DNA from: Cladocopium goreaui
Lineage: Eukaryota; Sar; Dinophyceae; Suessiales; Symbiodiniaceae
Length of the DNA: 64,000 nucleotides
Direction: 5' to 3'
Assembly: GCA_947184155.2 (NCBI GenBank)
Contig: CAMXCT020006752.1
Coordinates: forward strand, 248,001-312,000
Position 1 is the stretch's first letter; every line of letters starts with the position of its first letter. The translations under genes were made by a program, and so were the position numbers. Shown one piece after another: positions 63,516 through 64,000 of the stretch. The notes beneath the pieces are model-generated. The model did not search any database. It saw nothing but the letters and a program-made list of their open reading frames with translations, and was not told the DNA's origin.

Positions 63516-63640
63516 TACAATGTGAGGCCCCCAAGATATAAGTTGGTTTATAAGCCCCAGTAACTATAGTTATAAGTACCATAAACCATAGTTATTGAAG
63601 TTATAAACCAAGTTAGCTATCTAGGGGGCCCCACCTTGTA
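63516..63640. repeat. Family B variant (CCACCTTG right end)
   Basis: TACAATGTGAGGCCCCCA...GGGGGCCCCACCTTGTA. Confidence 0.85.
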
Positions 63641-63738
63641 GATATGTATACACCTACACATCCATGGTGAATCTTTAGCAATGACTCAATGGGTCGGTTT
63701 TTTTCATCGATGACGCAGCTGCCGCGCGTCATGGCCAG

Positions 63739-63825
63739 GAGCCCAAAGTGACGTGGTCATCGCCTTTGGGTCGTAGATCGGAAGCGAACCGTTCGCCACT
63801 CGGTGGTTGGGGACCTCATGGGCAG
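63739..63825 (+). CDS. Host gene exon 43 (tail; gene continues past window)
   Basis: GGCCAG|G in phase 0. Reads EPKVTWSSPLGRRSEANRSP then LGGWGPHGQ. GC donor CAG|GCCTTA. No stop codon with a 3' end was found before the window ends. Confidence 0.6.
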
Positions 63826-64000
63826 GCCTTAGCACATCCCCAATATGGCCTTCCCAAATCATGTTCAACACCCCCCAGAAACCATGGTATAGTAGGAAAC
63901 AACAGCGCAGACATTTTATTGAAGGGACCCTTTTTTGAGGCTGTTTGATATAGGGGGGATGGGAGTTATCATAAATCCAGATTGATGGTTCAAAGGCGGG

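Noticed and set aside
1-64000. CRISPR arrays, rRNA, tRNA and spliced-leader RNA genes
   Set aside because: No regularly spaced identical repeats with unique spacers, and no recognisable rRNA, tRNA or dinoflagellate spliced-leader sequence was seen by eye.

Overview
The window looks like nuclear DNA of a dinoflagellate, most likely of the Symbiodiniaceae/Suessiales group. The signs are many tiny GC-rich exons separated by 0.15-9.4 kb introns, acceptors that nearly always read AG|G, donors that are GT, GC or GA, introns packed with short inverted-repeat elements, and a Ty1/copia-type LTR retrotransposon carrying a methyltransferase-like module. No bacterial-style gene, rRNA, tRNA or CRISPR array was seen. 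The taxon is an inference; no spliced-leader RNA or named marker gene is present.

Host gene. I can chain 43 putative exons, all on the + strand, from base 74 to 63825. At most junctions the reading phase is kept when the AG|G acceptor rule and GT/GC/GA donors are applied. Together they give about 3.9 kb of coding sequence (about 1,290 codons, roughly 6 % of the window). Neither the start nor the stop lies in the window. Exons 1-27 (to 44.6 kb) encode a polytopic membrane protein with about a dozen hydrophobic helices and a few Cys motifs. Exons 28-43 encode a hydrophilic, acidic, Ser/Pro-rich tail. I do not recognise the family and give no function. Exon borders were placed by eye; transcript data would be needed to confirm them and to exclude two adjacent genes.

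Retrotransposon. Bases 14532-23223 hold an apparently intact 8.7 kb LTR element on the - strand, inside the 9.4 kb intron between exons 11 and 12. Its 200-bp LTRs differ at one base and it is flanked by a TATAT target duplication. One uninterrupted reading frame encodes gag, a CCHC knuckle, protease, a methyltransferase-like insert, integrase, RT, RNase H, and then an unusual roughly 400-residue extension with two membrane segments, a coiled coil and a His/Cys motif.

Introns. Much of the recognisable intron sequence is short (about 100-150 bp) non-autonomous elements of at least ten families, called A-J here. Family A (TA + CCCTCTGG...CCAGAGGG + TA) has about 36 copies and family B (TA + CAATGTGAGGCCCC...) has 12. 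Three copies of a C-spacer-B block, two of them interrupted by family A elements at different TA sites and one uninterrupted, show directly that family A inserts at TA. Families are also nested in each other and duplicated as blocks. The remainder is AT microsatellite, minisatellite and unassigned sequence.
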